Source: Pleionea litopenaei (GTDB taxonomy: Bacteria > Pseudomonadota > Gammaproteobacteria > Enterobacterales > Kangiellaceae). Taken from it: 64,000 nucleotides of DNA. This document shows, in pieces, positions 17,302 through 26,424 of this stretch; positions within the stretch are counted from its first letter, which is position 1; the number at the start of each line of letters is the position of its first letter. Location of the stretch: positions 2,390,001 to 2,454,000 of the forward strand of contig NZ_CP133548.1 of NCBI RefSeq assembly GCF_031198435.1, in the 5' to 3' direction. Position numbers and translations under genes: made by a program. A model generated the notes under the pieces. That model searched no databases. It saw only the letters and a list, made by a program, of their open reading frames with translations, and was not told the origin of the DNA.

Positions 17302-18591
17302 ATGAAATTATTGATATCCGTTTTACTTTTGGCAACAACAATGTCGTCAACACTCTCAGCCGCCCAGCCGCTCGATCAGACCATTGCGATTGTAGAGCAA
17401 GACATCATCTTAGAGAGTGAGCTGAAGCGACAGATGGCTTCGATTGTTCGCCAATTAAAAGAGCGCAATCAACCTGTTCCTGAAATGAATGTTCTTCAAG
17501 AACAAGTACTTGAACGTATGATAGTCAATTCACTGCAACTACAAATGGCACAACGAGCAGGCGTGCGCATCAGTGAACAAGAGTTAAATGCGACCATTCT
17601 CGACATTGCCAAAAATAATGGAAAAACACTCGAGCAACTGCGGCAATCGATTACTGAAGATGGGATCAACTGGGAATTATTTCGAGAAGATTTACGCGAC
17701 GAAATCATGGTCGCACGGGTGCGGCGCGCACAAGTCGCTCGAAGAATTAGTATCAGCGAACGCGAGATCGACAACCTTATCCGTTTGATCGATAACGAAG
17801 GTGCGCAAAACGTACAATACCATTTAGGTCATATTTTGATTCCGGTATCTGATGTGTCTGATCAAACAGCCATTCAGCAAGCGCGAGAAAAAGCCCAACA
17901 GCTAGTCGAGCAACTGCGTGGTGGTGCGAACTTTGCTGTGTTGGCAATCAATCATTCAAAAGGACAAGAAGCACTTCAAGGCGGTGACTTTGGATGGCGA
18001 GCCGGCAATCAACTACCGACCTTATTCGCTGGCCCAGCCAAAAATATGAAAGTCGGCGAAGTCAGCAGCCCATTACGCAGCGGTAGCGGATTCCACATTA
18101 TCAAATTACTGGATAAAAAAGGCGATCTTCAACACATCGTCAAACAAGTTAATGCTCGTCATATACTCCTGATGCCAAACACCATCCGCGACGACAGTGC
18201 CTCAGAAAAACTCATAAACGAGCTGCATAAGCGCATACTCAATGGCGAGTCTTTTGAAGAACTGGCGAAAGAATTCTCCGATGACAAAGGCACCGCTCGT
18301 GACGGTGGCGAACTCGGCTGGAGCACACCAGATAAATTTGTTGGACCCTTCAAAAATGCCGTAGAAACTCTGCCAATAGAACAGCTTAGTAAGCCATTTA
18401 AAACTCAATTTGGCTGGCACATTGTCGAAGTGCTTGGGCGTCGTGATGCCGACCAAACTCAAGAGTTCAAGCGCGAACAAGCAGCCAGAATGTTGCAGTC
18501 ACGTAAATTCGACGAAGAAGTCGAGAGTTGGCTTAGAGAACTTCGCGAAGAATCTTATGTAGAAGTGTTAATTGAAAATAAGGCTAAATAA
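17302..18591 (+). CDS. surA: Periplasmic chaperone and peptidyl-prolyl isomerase SurA
   Basis: The 429-residue protein has a signal peptide (cleavage near LSA-AQ), a helical N-terminal chaperone domain (about 24-165), two parvulin domains (about 170-270, containing YHLGHILIPV, and 282-382, containing NARHILLMPN) and a C-terminal helix returning to the core. It escorts unfolded barrel proteins, LptD among them, to the Bam complex. It starts 61 bases after lptD with GGAAG before the ATG. The order lptD-surA-pdxA-rsmA is conserved in gammaproteobacteria. Confidence 0.95.
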   Translation: MKLLISVLLLATTMSSTLSAAQPLDQTIAIVEQDIILESELKRQMASIVRQLKERNQPVPEMNVLQEQVLERMIVNSLQLQMAQRAGVRISEQELNATILDIAKNNGKTLEQLRQSITEDGINWELFREDLRDEIMVARVRRAQVARRISISEREIDNLIRLIDNEGAQNVQYHLGHILIPVSDVSDQTAIQQAREKAQQLVEQLRGGANFAVLAINHSKGQEALQGGDFGWRAGNQLPTLFAGPAKNMKVGEVSSPLRSGSGFHIIKLLDKKGDLQHIVKQVNARHILLMPNTIRDDSASEKLINELHKRILNGESFEELAKEFSDDKGTARDGGELGWSTPDKFVGPFKNAVETLPIEQLSKPFKTQFGWHIVEVLGRRDADQTQEFKREQAARMLQSRKFDEEVESWLRELREESYVEVLIENKAK

Positions 18592-18600
18592 GAGAGTCTA

Positions 18601-19605
18601 ATGCCCGAACAACTTCCAGCCATCGCAATCACCTCCGGTGAGCCTGCGGGCATTGGGCCTGAAGTTACCCTTAAAGCCTTATCCAATGGCACCGCGGCGA
18701 GAGTCGCGGTACTTGGTGACGCTAACTGGCTCGACTCATTAATTAAAAAACTGAATTTGTCTCTTAATGTCAAAGTCATTCAAGACATAAGTCAAGCCGA
18801 ACCCAATGATGGAACAACGGTGTTTGTTCTACATCATCCAGTCGTCAAAACTCCACGGTTAGGGCAACTTGACGCGGACAATTCCAGCTACGTATTGCAA
18901 TTGCTCGATCAGGCGCATCAACTCGCTATGACTAAGAAGGTTGATGCCATTGTCACGGCTCCGGTGCACAAAGGTATTTTAAATCAAGGAGCACAAACGT
19001 TTAGCGGACACACCGAATACTTTGCGGCAGCGGCTGGCGTTGAGCAAGTGGTGATGATGTTGGCTTCGGAACAGATGCGAATGGCATTAGTAACGACTCA
19101 CTTACCTTTAAGAGACGTCCCATCTGCGATTACACCACAACGGATTAACAGGGTACTTTCAGTGTGTCATCAAGGATTGCAGGCGCTTGGCATTGAGCAA
19201 CCACGAATTCGCGTGTTAGGACTCAATCCCCACGCTGGTGAGCAAGGTCATTTAGGTCATGAAGACGACGCCATCATCGCGCCTTGTATTCAACAATTTC
19301 AACAAATTTTGCCAACGGCAACGGGCCCTTACCCTGCCGACACCGCTTACTCTAAAGAAATGCTAGCAACCACCGACTTGTATTTAGCCATGTATCACGA
19401 TCAAGGTTTACCCGTCATAAAATTCGCGAGCTTTGGGCAATGTGCGAACGTCACTCTTGGGTTACCTTATGTGAGAACATCCGTTGATCATGGTACCGCA
19501 CTCAATATTGCAGACCAATTGATCGCCTCGGAGTCGAGCATGAGTTATGCATTGCAATTTGCGGCGCACAGCGCCACAGGCCACCATCACAAGGCAGCAA
19601 AATGA
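18601..19605 (+). CDS. pdxA: 4-hydroxythreonine-4-phosphate dehydrogenase PdxA
   Basis: The 334-residue enzyme oxidises 4-phosphohydroxy-L-threonine with NAD in the DXP-dependent pyridoxal phosphate pathway. Visible family features are ITSGEPAGIGPE at the N-terminus, VTAPVHKG, FSGHTEYFA, the metal-binding His in LGLNPHAGE and MYHDQGLPVIK near the C-terminus. It starts 9 bases after surA, and its stop overlaps the rsmA start (ATGA), indicating translational coupling. Length is standard. Confidence 0.95.
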   Translation: MPEQLPAIAITSGEPAGIGPEVTLKALSNGTAARVAVLGDANWLDSLIKKLNLSLNVKVIQDISQAEPNDGTTVFVLHHPVVKTPRLGQLDADNSSYVLQLLDQAHQLAMTKKVDAIVTAPVHKGILNQGAQTFSGHTEYFAAAAGVEQVVMMLASEQMRMALVTTHLPLRDVPSAITPQRINRVLSVCHQGLQALGIEQPRIRVLGLNPHAGEQGHLGHEDDAIIAPCIQQFQQILPTATGPYPADTAYSKEMLATTDLYLAMYHDQGLPVIKFASFGQCANVTLGLPYVRTSVDHGTALNIADQLIASESSMSYALQFAAHSATGHHHKAAK

Positions 19606-20396
19606 AACCAATTCATCACCAAGCACGCAAACGATTTGGGCAAAACTTTCTTCACGACCCTACCGTGATCGGCCGTATCGTTGCGACGATACAGCCACAG
19701 CCCGGCGACAATATGGTCGAAATTGGCCCAGGGCCAGGAGCATTAACGCAGCCAATCTTGTCTCAAATCGGCAGCCTCAAAGTTATTGAATTAGACAGAG
19801 ATGTGATTCCCAAGTTAAAGATGTTTTGCTTAGGCGATGGAGAGCTCGAAGTGATCGAAGCGGATGCGTTGACCGTCGATTTTGCTGGATTAAGTCAAGG
19901 TACTCACAATCTCCGCGTCATTGGCAACTTGCCTTACAATATATCCACTCCGCTAATGTTCCACTTGTTTGAGTCCATTGACCAAATCAAAGATATGCAC
20001 TTTATGTTACAAAAAGAAGTCGTCGAGCGACTCGTTGCAGTTCCAGGCGGTAAGGACTATGGTCGGCTAAGCATTATGGCGCAATACTATGCTAAGGCCG
20101 AGCTTATGTTTATCGTCAAGCCAGGTGCTTTTAACCCGCCACCTAAAGTTGATTCAGCTATCGTTCGTCTAACGCCTCGTCCCGCTGAGGAGCGTGCAAA
20201 TATTGATGTCTCACTCATGAATAAAGTGGTGACCAGTGCGTTCAGTCTACGTCGCAAAACCCTTAGAAATAGCTTAAAAGCCTATTTAAGCGCCGAAGAT
20301 TTTGAGCATTTAGGGATCGATCCAAAAGCCCGAGCAGAAACCTTGCCACCGAGTGACTTTGTAAGAATAACGGCTTACCTAGAGCAAAAAGGCTAA
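19602..20396 (+). CDS. rsmA: 16S rRNA (adenine1518/1519-N6)-dimethyltransferase RsmA
   Basis: The 264-residue KsgA-family methyltransferase dimethylates two adjacent adenines in helix 45 of 16S rRNA late in 30S assembly. Motifs are QNFLHDP (N-terminal SAM contact), VEIGPGPGALT (motif I), the ribose-binding acidic IELDRD and the catalytic NLPYNIS (motif IV). It overlaps pdxA by 4 bases. In E. coli apaG and apaH follow directly; here a terminator-like hairpin and pyrE follow, and apaGH lie about 32 kb away. Confidence 0.95.
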   Translation: MKPIHHQARKRFGQNFLHDPTVIGRIVATIQPQPGDNMVEIGPGPGALTQPILSQIGSLKVIELDRDVIPKLKMFCLGDGELEVIEADALTVDFAGLSQGTHNLRVIGNLPYNISTPLMFHLFESIDQIKDMHFMLQKEVVERLVAVPGGKDYGRLSIMAQYYAKAELMFIVKPGAFNPPPKVDSAIVRLTPRPAEERANIDVSLMNKVVTSAFSLRRKTLRNSLKAYLSAEDFEHLGIDPKARAETLPPSDFVRITAYLEQKG

Positions 20397-20407
20397 GCCT
20401 TTTTGCT
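20383..20407 (+). terminator. Intrinsic terminator overlapping the rsmA stop codon
   Basis: An 11-bp stem (AGCAAAAAGGC and GCCTTTTTGCT) has the rsmA TAA as its three-base loop. The T-run lies inside the second arm, so it is not a textbook terminator. It probably ends, or partly ends, the lptD-to-rsmA transcript. Confidence 0.55.
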
Positions 20408-20439
20408 GCCGCAGCACTGCAAGTTACATCGAAAACCGC

Positions 20440-20445
20440 TATAAT
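20440..20445 (+). promoter_or_regulatory. Candidate pyrE promoter -10 element
   Basis: A consensus TATAAT lies 35 bases before the pyrE ATG and just downstream of the hairpin that ends rsmA. The -35 region 17 bases upstream (CTGCAA) is weak. The spacing to the gene would give a short leader. Confidence 0.4.
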
Positions 20446-20480
20446 TCGCTCATCTACTTGATTTAAAGAAAGAAATTAAC

Positions 20481-21131
20481 ATGAGCTCGGCTACAAAAAA
20501 CGCCTTCTTATCGCTTGCCATAGAGCGTCAAGCACTGAAATTTGGTGCATTCACCCTAAAATCTGGCCGCACCAGCCCTTATTTTTTTAACGCGGGTTTG
20601 TTTGCAAGTGGTGGTGATTTGCATCGCTTAGGTGAATGCTACGCCGCGACATTGGTCGAGAATAATGCCGATTTCGATATGTTGTTTGGCCCTGCCTACA
20701 AAGGAATACCTCTAGCAACAGCGACCGCTACGTCTTTGTTTACGCAATTCAACAAAGATGTTCCTGTTGCCTATAACCGCAAAGAAGCTAAAGCCCATGG
20801 TGAAGGTGGGAACATTGTTGGTGCGCCTTTACAAGGAAAGGTCATGATTGTTGACGATGTGATTACCGCGGGAACCGCGATTCGTGAATCTATAGATTTA
20901 ATCCAACAACAAGGCGCAGAACCCGCTGGCGTACTGGTAGCACTTGACCGACAAGAACGAGGCTCAGGGGAATTATCGGCCATTCAACAAGTCCAAGCCG
21001 ATTACAACATCCCAGTATTTGCGATAGCGAATTTGACTGATTTATCAAATTTTATTAAAAATGACGATCAACTCTCTGTTTACAATGAGAAAATAGCTCA
21101 ATATCGTGCTCAATACGGTATTCAAGCGTAA
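20481..21131 (+). CDS. pyrE: Orotate phosphoribosyltransferase PyrE
   Basis: The 216-residue enzyme makes orotidine 5'-phosphate from orotate and PRPP in pyrimidine synthesis. The PRPP-binding loop is [13 protein letters not shown], with the catalytic flexible loop [13 protein letters not shown] before it and the N-terminal orotate-binding [12 protein letters not shown]. Length matches E. coli PyrE (213). It has its own candidate promoter after rsmA. The usual rph neighbour is absent. Confidence 0.95.
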   Translation: MSSATKNAFLSLAIERQALKFGAFTLKSGRTSPYFFNAGLFASGGDLHRLGECYAATLVENNADFDMLFGPAYKGIPLATATATSLFTQFNKDVPVAYNRKEAKAHGEGGNIVGAPLQGKVMIVDDVITAGTAIRESIDLIQQQGAEPAGVLVALDRQERGSGELSAIQQVQADYNIPVFAIANLTDLSNFIKNDDQLSVYNEKIAQYRAQYGIQA

Positions 21132-21149
21132 ACCAACTCGGGCGAATTT

Positions 21150-22145
21150 ATGATAGTAACGGCAAAAACATTCAACAAGCCACTGGCGCTGCTCACCGTG
21201 CTGCTAGTGACCTTCAGTTTGTCGGTGTCTGCAAAAAGTTACTATCGATACAAGAATGACGAAGGCCAAGTTATCTTGGTGGACCAGCTTACTCCAGAAG
21301 CGATCGCTGTCGGTTACGACGTCATCAACGAGCAAGGTCAACTTGTTCAGCGTGTACCGCCTGGCAAAACACTGGCCGAGCTAGAGCAAGACAAACAGCG
21401 CATCATCGAAGAAAAGCGTAAAGAAAAAGAGCGTCAACGCCAACTTCGCCGTGACGCAGAATTATTACGTTTATTTTCTTCCGCCGAAGACATTCAGCGA
21501 GCTCGAGACGCGGCACTACTCGGCGTTGATCAACGTTTAGAGATCAATAACGGCGAGCAAGCTCTCCTGAAAAACCAGCTTGAAGATTATCAGCGTCGTG
21601 CTGCTAACTTTGAACGCATGGGTAAACCCGTTCCAAAAATTTTAAAAGACAGCATTGATGGTGTTCAAAAGCAAATCGTCGATCGCGATCGCACTCGAAC
21701 GCTTATAGAAACAGAACGCGAGAAAGTGAAGCAAGACTTTGAGAAAGACTTAATTCGATTTAAAGAACTGCACGCTCAACGCATGGCACTCAAATATCAA
21801 AATAAAGGGAACAACGGAAGTGCTGACGCTAATTTAATGATTGTTACCTGCACCAGCAATCAGCAATGTAATGATATGTGGAAACTTGCTCAAGTTTATG
21901 CGCAGCGCAACGCCAGTGGTCGCCTAGAGATTGTCACCGATACTATTATCTTAACTTCTGCACCAAAGCAAGACAGTGAAGTTGGGTTATCTTTCTCTCG
22001 ACTTCCCGGCAAAACAGAAACTCAAATTATCTTAGAGATCACTTGTAATAACACAGAAGCAGGAGAATCTCTCTGCAAAAGCAGTGAAGCTCGAAAATTG
22101 AGCCAAGGCTTTAAAGATTTTGTCGAAGGTCAATTAAGCAGCTAA
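21150..22145 (+). CDS. Periplasmic coiled-coil protein with DUF4124-like N-terminus
   Basis: The 331-residue protein has a signal peptide (about 1-28, cleavage near VSA-KS), then a short DUF4124-like segment (YYRYKNDEGQVILVDQLTPE, about 31-50) found at the N-terminus of many proteobacterial envelope proteins. A long charged coiled coil follows (about 75-225, rich in Glu, Lys, Arg, Gln), then a globular C-terminus with four cysteines (VTCTSNQQC and EITCNNTEAGESLC) that could form disulfides. I do not recognise a function. It lies 18 bases after pyrE and probably shares its transcript. Confidence 0.7.
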   Translation: MIVTAKTFNKPLALLTVLLVTFSLSVSAKSYYRYKNDEGQVILVDQLTPEAIAVGYDVINEQGQLVQRVPPGKTLAELEQDKQRIIEEKRKEKERQRQLRRDAELLRLFSSAEDIQRARDAALLGVDQRLEINNGEQALLKNQLEDYQRRAANFERMGKPVPKILKDSIDGVQKQIVDRDRTRTLIETEREKVKQDFEKDLIRFKELHAQRMALKYQNKGNNGSADANLMIVTCTSNQQCNDMWKLAQVYAQRNASGRLEIVTDTIILTSAPKQDSEVGLSFSRLPGKTETQIILEITCNNTEAGESLCKSSEARKLSQGFKDFVEGQLSS

Positions 22146-22174
22146 CGGTTACAATTTCGCTCAAAGCTGCTTTT
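22136..22174 (+). terminator. Terminator after the DUF4124-like gene
   Basis: Arms AAGCAGCT and AGCTGCTT (8 bp) flank a 21-base loop, and the second arm runs into TTTT. The stem spans the stop codon region, between convergent genes. Confidence 0.5.
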
Positions 22175-22236
22175 GCTCGAGTATCGCTATAACTGCCCAT
22201 CACCAATCGTCGACAGAAACAAAATTATTAACAAGT

Positions 22237-23037
22237 TTAACCTGCGACTGACCAGTTTTTTATTATTTGATGCAACTGTGCTAAACCATCGGTTAAACAT
22301 GCTGGACCAGGTTGTAAAATATCGGCAGACTTAATCTCATGGAGTTCTCCAGATCTAACGGCGTTGATGTCTTGCCACCCATCTCTCGAAACTACCTTTT
22401 CTTCTTTAAATTTTCGACCACACCAAGATCCAATAATTATATCGGGATTTCTATCTATCACTTCGTTTGGATCAGCAATAATTCTATCTTTGCCTAAACC
22501 ATTTTTTGCTTGCTCTTGAAAAATGTCATCACCACCAGCTAATTGAATTAATTCTGACACCCAACCAATTCCGCAAATAAGTGGTTCATACCATTCTTCA
22601 AAATAAACTTTAGGACGACGCGGCAATAACTTCGCTGACGCCTTTACTTGTTCTACATTTTCACTCAACTTTTTTATCAATGCTTGGGCTTTTTCTGGTT
22701 GGCCAATCAAGCTACCGAGGGTTAAAAACATTTGAAATATTTCTGGTATAGTCCGTTGATTAAAAATATGTACTTCAACGCCATTTCGAATTAACTCTGC
22801 CGCGATATCAGCCTGCATATCAGAAAATCCAAGTACCAACTGAGGTTCTAGCGCAAGAATTTTATCAATCTTAGCGCTGGTAAATGCTGATATTTTAGGC
22901 TTTTCTTTTCGAGCAATACTCGGACGAACCGTGTAACCTGAAATGCCCACGATTCTATGCTGCTCATTCATAAGGTATAGGGCTTCTGTGGTCTCTTCTG
23001 TCATGCAAATGATTCGTTCAGGAAAAGAAGGTTCCAT
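22237..23037 (-). CDS. BtuF-like periplasmic-binding-fold protein without signal peptide
   Basis: The 266-residue protein has the helical-backbone metal-receptor fold of BtuF and iron-siderophore binding proteins: N-terminal RIICMTEETTEALYLM, VGISGYTVRP, the bridging helix region and AVRSGELHEI near the C-terminus. Members bind cobalamin or chelated metals and deliver them to ABC importers. Unusually there is no signal peptide: translation starts at the beginning of the mature fold, and a stop lies three codons upstream of the ATG. No permease or ATPase gene is nearby. It may act in the cytoplasm; the ligand is unknown. Confidence 0.75.
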   Translation of the reverse strand: MEPSFPERIICMTEETTEALYLMNEQHRIVGISGYTVRPSIARKEKPKISAFTSAKIDKILALEPQLVLGFSDMQADIAAELIRNGVEVHIFNQRTIPEIFQMFLTLGSLIGQPEKAQALIKKLSENVEQVKASAKLLPRRPKVYFEEWYEPLICGIGWVSELIQLAGGDDIFQEQAKNGLGKDRIIADPNEVIDRNPDIIIGSWCGRKFKEEKVVSRDGWQDINAVRSGELHEIKSADILQPGPACLTDGLAQLHQIIKNWSVAG

Positions 23038-23120
23038 GTTGGATTCTCACAATTTAAGGTTCACGTGAGTATATCGAAATAGACCTTTATTTGAAATGTC
23101 AGAGGCTAAGATACCTAAAG

Positions 23121-25724
23121 TTATCCCCTAGGTTGTGTCTTTTTGATCACACTAAAGAAACGGCGATTTAATTCCGCTGAGTCACAAGGCTCCGAGAAGT
23201 AATAGCCTTGAAATAGAAAGCAACCTTGTCGACAAAAGAAATCAACTTGCTCTTTGGTTTCAACGCCTTCGGCAACAACTTCTAACCCTAACTCCGATGC
23301 CATGCTAATGATGGTACGAGCAATGGTTTCACTATCATGGTCGCCCGGAATATCATTAACGAATGACTTATCGATCTTCAACTTATCTAACGGTAACTTT
23401 TTCAAGTATGAGAGCGACGAGTAGCCCGTACCAAAGTCATCTAATGATATTCGAATGCCTTTGTCCTTAAGTCTTTTTAATACTTTTACCGCACGTTCCA
23501 TATCGACCATTAATAGACTTTCAGTCACCTCTAACTCGAGTTGACTGTAATCAAATGCAGTATCTGAAAGCACGCCATCAATAAAGGGTATAAGCTGTTC
23601 GTAAGCAATCTGTCGGGCTGATAAATTAACGGTGATGTAAAATTGGCTTTGAATCATTGTACGCCAACGATCAAGTTGCTTGCACGCTTCGCGAATCACA
23701 TATTCACCAAGCGCTATAATGGTATCGGTTTCTTCAGCCAAGGGAATAAATTCCATGGGTGTGATTGAATCCTCAACCGGATGGCTCCAGCGTAGTAATG
23801 CTTCTGCACCTTCAAAACGATTGGTTTTCATGCTGTATTGTGGTTGATACACCACCGACAATTGATTGTTCTTAAGCGCTTGTTTGAGCTCGCTCTTTAA
23901 ACGCTCTTTTCGATTGATTCGCTGCTCCATTGAAGGATGAAAAGTCACAATTTTATTTCTTCCCAATAATTTCGCATGATACATGGCTAAATCAGCGCGC
24001 TTGATAATCTGCTCCGTATTTTCAGCATCAAATGGAAAGAATACCAATCCCTGACTGATCGAAGTAGAAATTTCATGACCACCAATAGTTATCTCTTTCA
24101 CCACTTCTTCGCGAATTTTTTCACTAATACTCTTCGCATTCATTTTTGCTAACTCATAGGTATTTCCAATTTCGGGTAAAAGAATCACAAACTCATCACC
24201 ACCAAACCTTGAGACCGTATCTGACTCTCTACAGTGAGTTTTCAATCGCTTTGAGGTTGCTTGTAAAAGCGCATCACCAATTGAATGACCAAGCGTGTCA
24301 TTTATATTTTTAAAAAGATCGAGATCGACAAAAATAACGGCACCAAAACGTTTATGTCGCTTGGACAATAGTAGTGATTGTTCAAGGCGGTCCATTAAAA
24401 ATGCACGATTAGGAAGGTTGGTCAAGTCATCATGTTTTGCCATGTGCTCCATTTGTTCAGCCGTAAATTTTTGTTCGGTGATATCAACCGCCACACTTAC
24501 CACTGCAGGCGTGTTACTGCGCTTTCGAATAAATGGAACTTTCGATAGCTGGTATATCGCCACTTGTCCGTCGGGCAGCTCTAACTTTACTTCCTGATCA
24601 AACTCTCGTTGCTGACGACCCATTATTTTTTCGTCATCGCCTAGTAAGCCATCTAAATAAGGTTGTCGCTGCATAATCTCGGTACGAGTCAGCGTACTCA
24701 ACTCTTGAAAGGTGCGATTAAACACTCGAGTTGATTCCAAATTTGCTAATACGATTTTGCCACTCGCATCCGATGCAAAAATGGCATGAGGAACAATATC
24801 AATGATTTGCTTTAATTGGGCTTCGCTTAATTCAAGTTGCCGAGTTTGTCGCTTTACCTCTCTTCTTAAGACCACAATGATCAAACTGGTTAATAAGACG
24901 ACTAGGCTGAGTCCAAAAATTGAGAATTTTAACCACTCTGGAAAAACCGCTTGATCTTGCTGAGTCCAGTTTTCTGTGATGGTGTAATACACTGAACCTT
25001 CAGTCGCTTTCCAATTTACTAGACTCTGGTCGATTTGCGCTAAAATATCGCCATTGCTGCCCTTTCGAGTGGCAAATAAAACCGGAAAAGGGTTAAACAT
25101 AATATCTGAACGTAAAACATTAAACTCAGACTCAACGACAAATCCATAGTGACTATTCACCACCCCTGCTTTGATGTCAGCTCTTTCTAACGCCTTAAAA
25201 ATGTCATCGTAAGAATCGTAATGTTTAATCAAGCAATTTACACCGAACCGATGGCATAGCTCGATGAATCTTAGTCCACTAATGCCGTTGTTCAGCACAC
25301 CGATCGTTTGTCCATCAACCTGTAGGAAGTTAGACATCTTCGACGACGGTTGCGTGTAAACTTGCCCCCAAACACTTAAAACACTCTGCGAAGAAAAATC
25401 AAAAGAGAAAGCACGCTTTTCTGAATAACCAATGGCACTCATAACATCAATAGCACCCTCATCTAGCCGTTCCAATTGATTGGCCCAAGAGTCAATGACC
25501 CATTCAATTTGCCAATTGTGCTCTTTCGCCATCTCTTCCATGAGCTGGGGGATAATTCCTGATACTGCCCCTGACGGTTCAACAATAACTAAGGGAGGCA
25601 TAGGAGCTCCACCCACACGCACTAGACGCTTTGCTTCGGCAGCTTGAGATAAACCTGGCCAGCTCAACAAGAGGGTCAGAAGGGTCGATAAGTAGGCACT
25701 GGCAAGGACTCGGGAGCGGTTCAT
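23121..25724 (-). CDS. Membrane GGDEF-EAL protein with periplasmic solute-binding sensor and PAS domain
   Basis: The product has 867 residues. A signal peptide (about 1-28) is followed by a family-3 solute-binding-like domain (about 32-250), a membrane helix near 270-292, a PAS domain (about 303-420), GGDEF with RFGGDEF (Gly508-Phe512) and EAL with Glu641-Ala642-Leu643, plus DDFGTGYSSLSYLKKLP. Both catalytic motifs are intact and an RxxD I-site (RESD) precedes GGDEF at the standard distance. It can therefore in principle make and break cyclic di-GMP, most likely in response to a periplasmic amino-acid-like ligand. It is monocistronic. Confidence 0.92.
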   Translation of the reverse strand: MNRSRVLASAYLSTLLTLLLSWPGLSQAAEAKRLVRVGGAPMPPLVIVEPSGAVSGIIPQLMEEMAKEHNWQIEWVIDSWANQLERLDEGAIDVMSAIGYSEKRAFSFDFSSQSVLSVWGQVYTQPSSKMSNFLQVDGQTIGVLNNGISGLRFIELCHRFGVNCLIKHYDSYDDIFKALERADIKAGVVNSHYGFVVESEFNVLRSDIMFNPFPVLFATRKGSNGDILAQIDQSLVNWKATEGSVYYTITENWTQQDQAVFPEWLKFSIFGLSLVVLLTSLIIVVLRREVKRQTRQLELSEAQLKQIIDIVPHAIFASDASGKIVLANLESTRVFNRTFQELSTLTRTEIMQRQPYLDGLLGDDEKIMGRQQREFDQEVKLELPDGQVAIYQLSKVPFIRKRSNTPAVVSVAVDITEQKFTAEQMEHMAKHDDLTNLPNRAFLMDRLEQSLLLSKRHKRFGAVIFVDLDLFKNINDTLGHSIGDALLQATSKRLKTHCRESDTVSRFGGDEFVILLPEIGNTYELAKMNAKSISEKIREEVVKEITIGGHEISTSISQGLVFFPFDAENTEQIIKRADLAMYHAKLLGRNKIVTFHPSMEQRINRKERLKSELKQALKNNQLSVVYQPQYSMKTNRFEGAEALLRWSHPVEDSITPMEFIPLAEETDTIIALGEYVIREACKQLDRWRTMIQSQFYITVNLSARQIAYEQLIPFIDGVLSDTAFDYSQLELEVTESLLMVDMERAVKVLKRLKDKGIRISLDDFGTGYSSLSYLKKLPLDKLKIDKSFVNDIPGDHDSETIARTIISMASELGLEVVAEGVETKEQVDFFCRQGCFLFQGYYFSEPCDSAELNRRFFSVIKKTQPRG

Positions 25725-26003
25725 GAGCTCAATCTCATAAGTGGATATTAATACCCTAGTACATTCCGAGCGGGCAGGAAAGACTTTTAAAGCCTAATCA
25801 TTCTTTCGTATATCCAATGCTATTTTTGAAAGATTTCGTTGTAATAATCTTAACTATAACGCAATTCTGCGATTTTTCTTGCGGAAAGCGAACACTCGTC
25901 CTTAGTTGTACAAGGCGATCTAAGAAAAATTTGCTAATTCACTCGCAATGAGCGACTTTGACGATTGACTTACCAAAGATTCGGGTAACAATATAGAGAT
26001 GAT

Positions 26004-26402
26004 ATGAATCTGGAGACCGACGTGACCCCTTTGCCTGATTTGATGTTGCAAGCCTTCGATAAAGCTTTAGACCTAATGTTAATCATGGAAGCCAACTTTG
26101 ACGATGTAGGTGACTCTAAGATCATTTACGCCAATCAAGCCGTGTCCAAGACATTAGGATACAGTAACGCTGAAATCGTTGGAAATAGTCCGCGTATGTT
26201 TCAAGGCAATCAGACCGATAAAATGACACGCATGGAAATCCGCGTATCGCTAAAGCAAAAAAAGCCTCTGCATTCGAAAATATTGAATTTCACAAAAGAC
26301 GGTGAGCCCATTTGGTTAGAGATTAATATTATTCCGCTAGAAAATGATCAGGGAGAAGTAACACACTTCTTTGCGACTGAGCGAGTGTGTAGCCAAGACT
26401 AG
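26004..26402 (+). CDS. Single PAS-domain protein, LOV-like but lacking the photoactive cysteine
   Basis: The 132-residue protein consists of one PAS domain. The stretch GNSPRMFQGNQTD aligns with the LOV signature GxNCRFLQGPxTD, but Pro replaces the cysteine, and the terminal HFFATERV has Glu where LOV has Gln. It is clearly related to the N-terminal PAS of the next gene (GQSPRVLQGPNTD), which starts 22 bases downstream, so the two probably arose by domain duplication. There is no output domain. It could act as a free sensor or partner of that cyclase. The cofactor is unknown. Confidence 0.75.
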   Translation: MNLETDVTPLPDLMLQAFDKALDLMLIMEANFDDVGDSKIIYANQAVSKTLGYSNAEIVGNSPRMFQGNQTDKMTRMEIRVSLKQKKPLHSKILNFTKDGEPIWLEINIIPLENDQGEVTHFFATERVCSQD

Positions 26403-26424
26403 TCAATGAGAGACCTGGGTATCA

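Noticed and set aside
18202-18480. 92-codon minus-strand frame inside surA
   Set aside because: Antisense to the second parvulin domain; no independent support.
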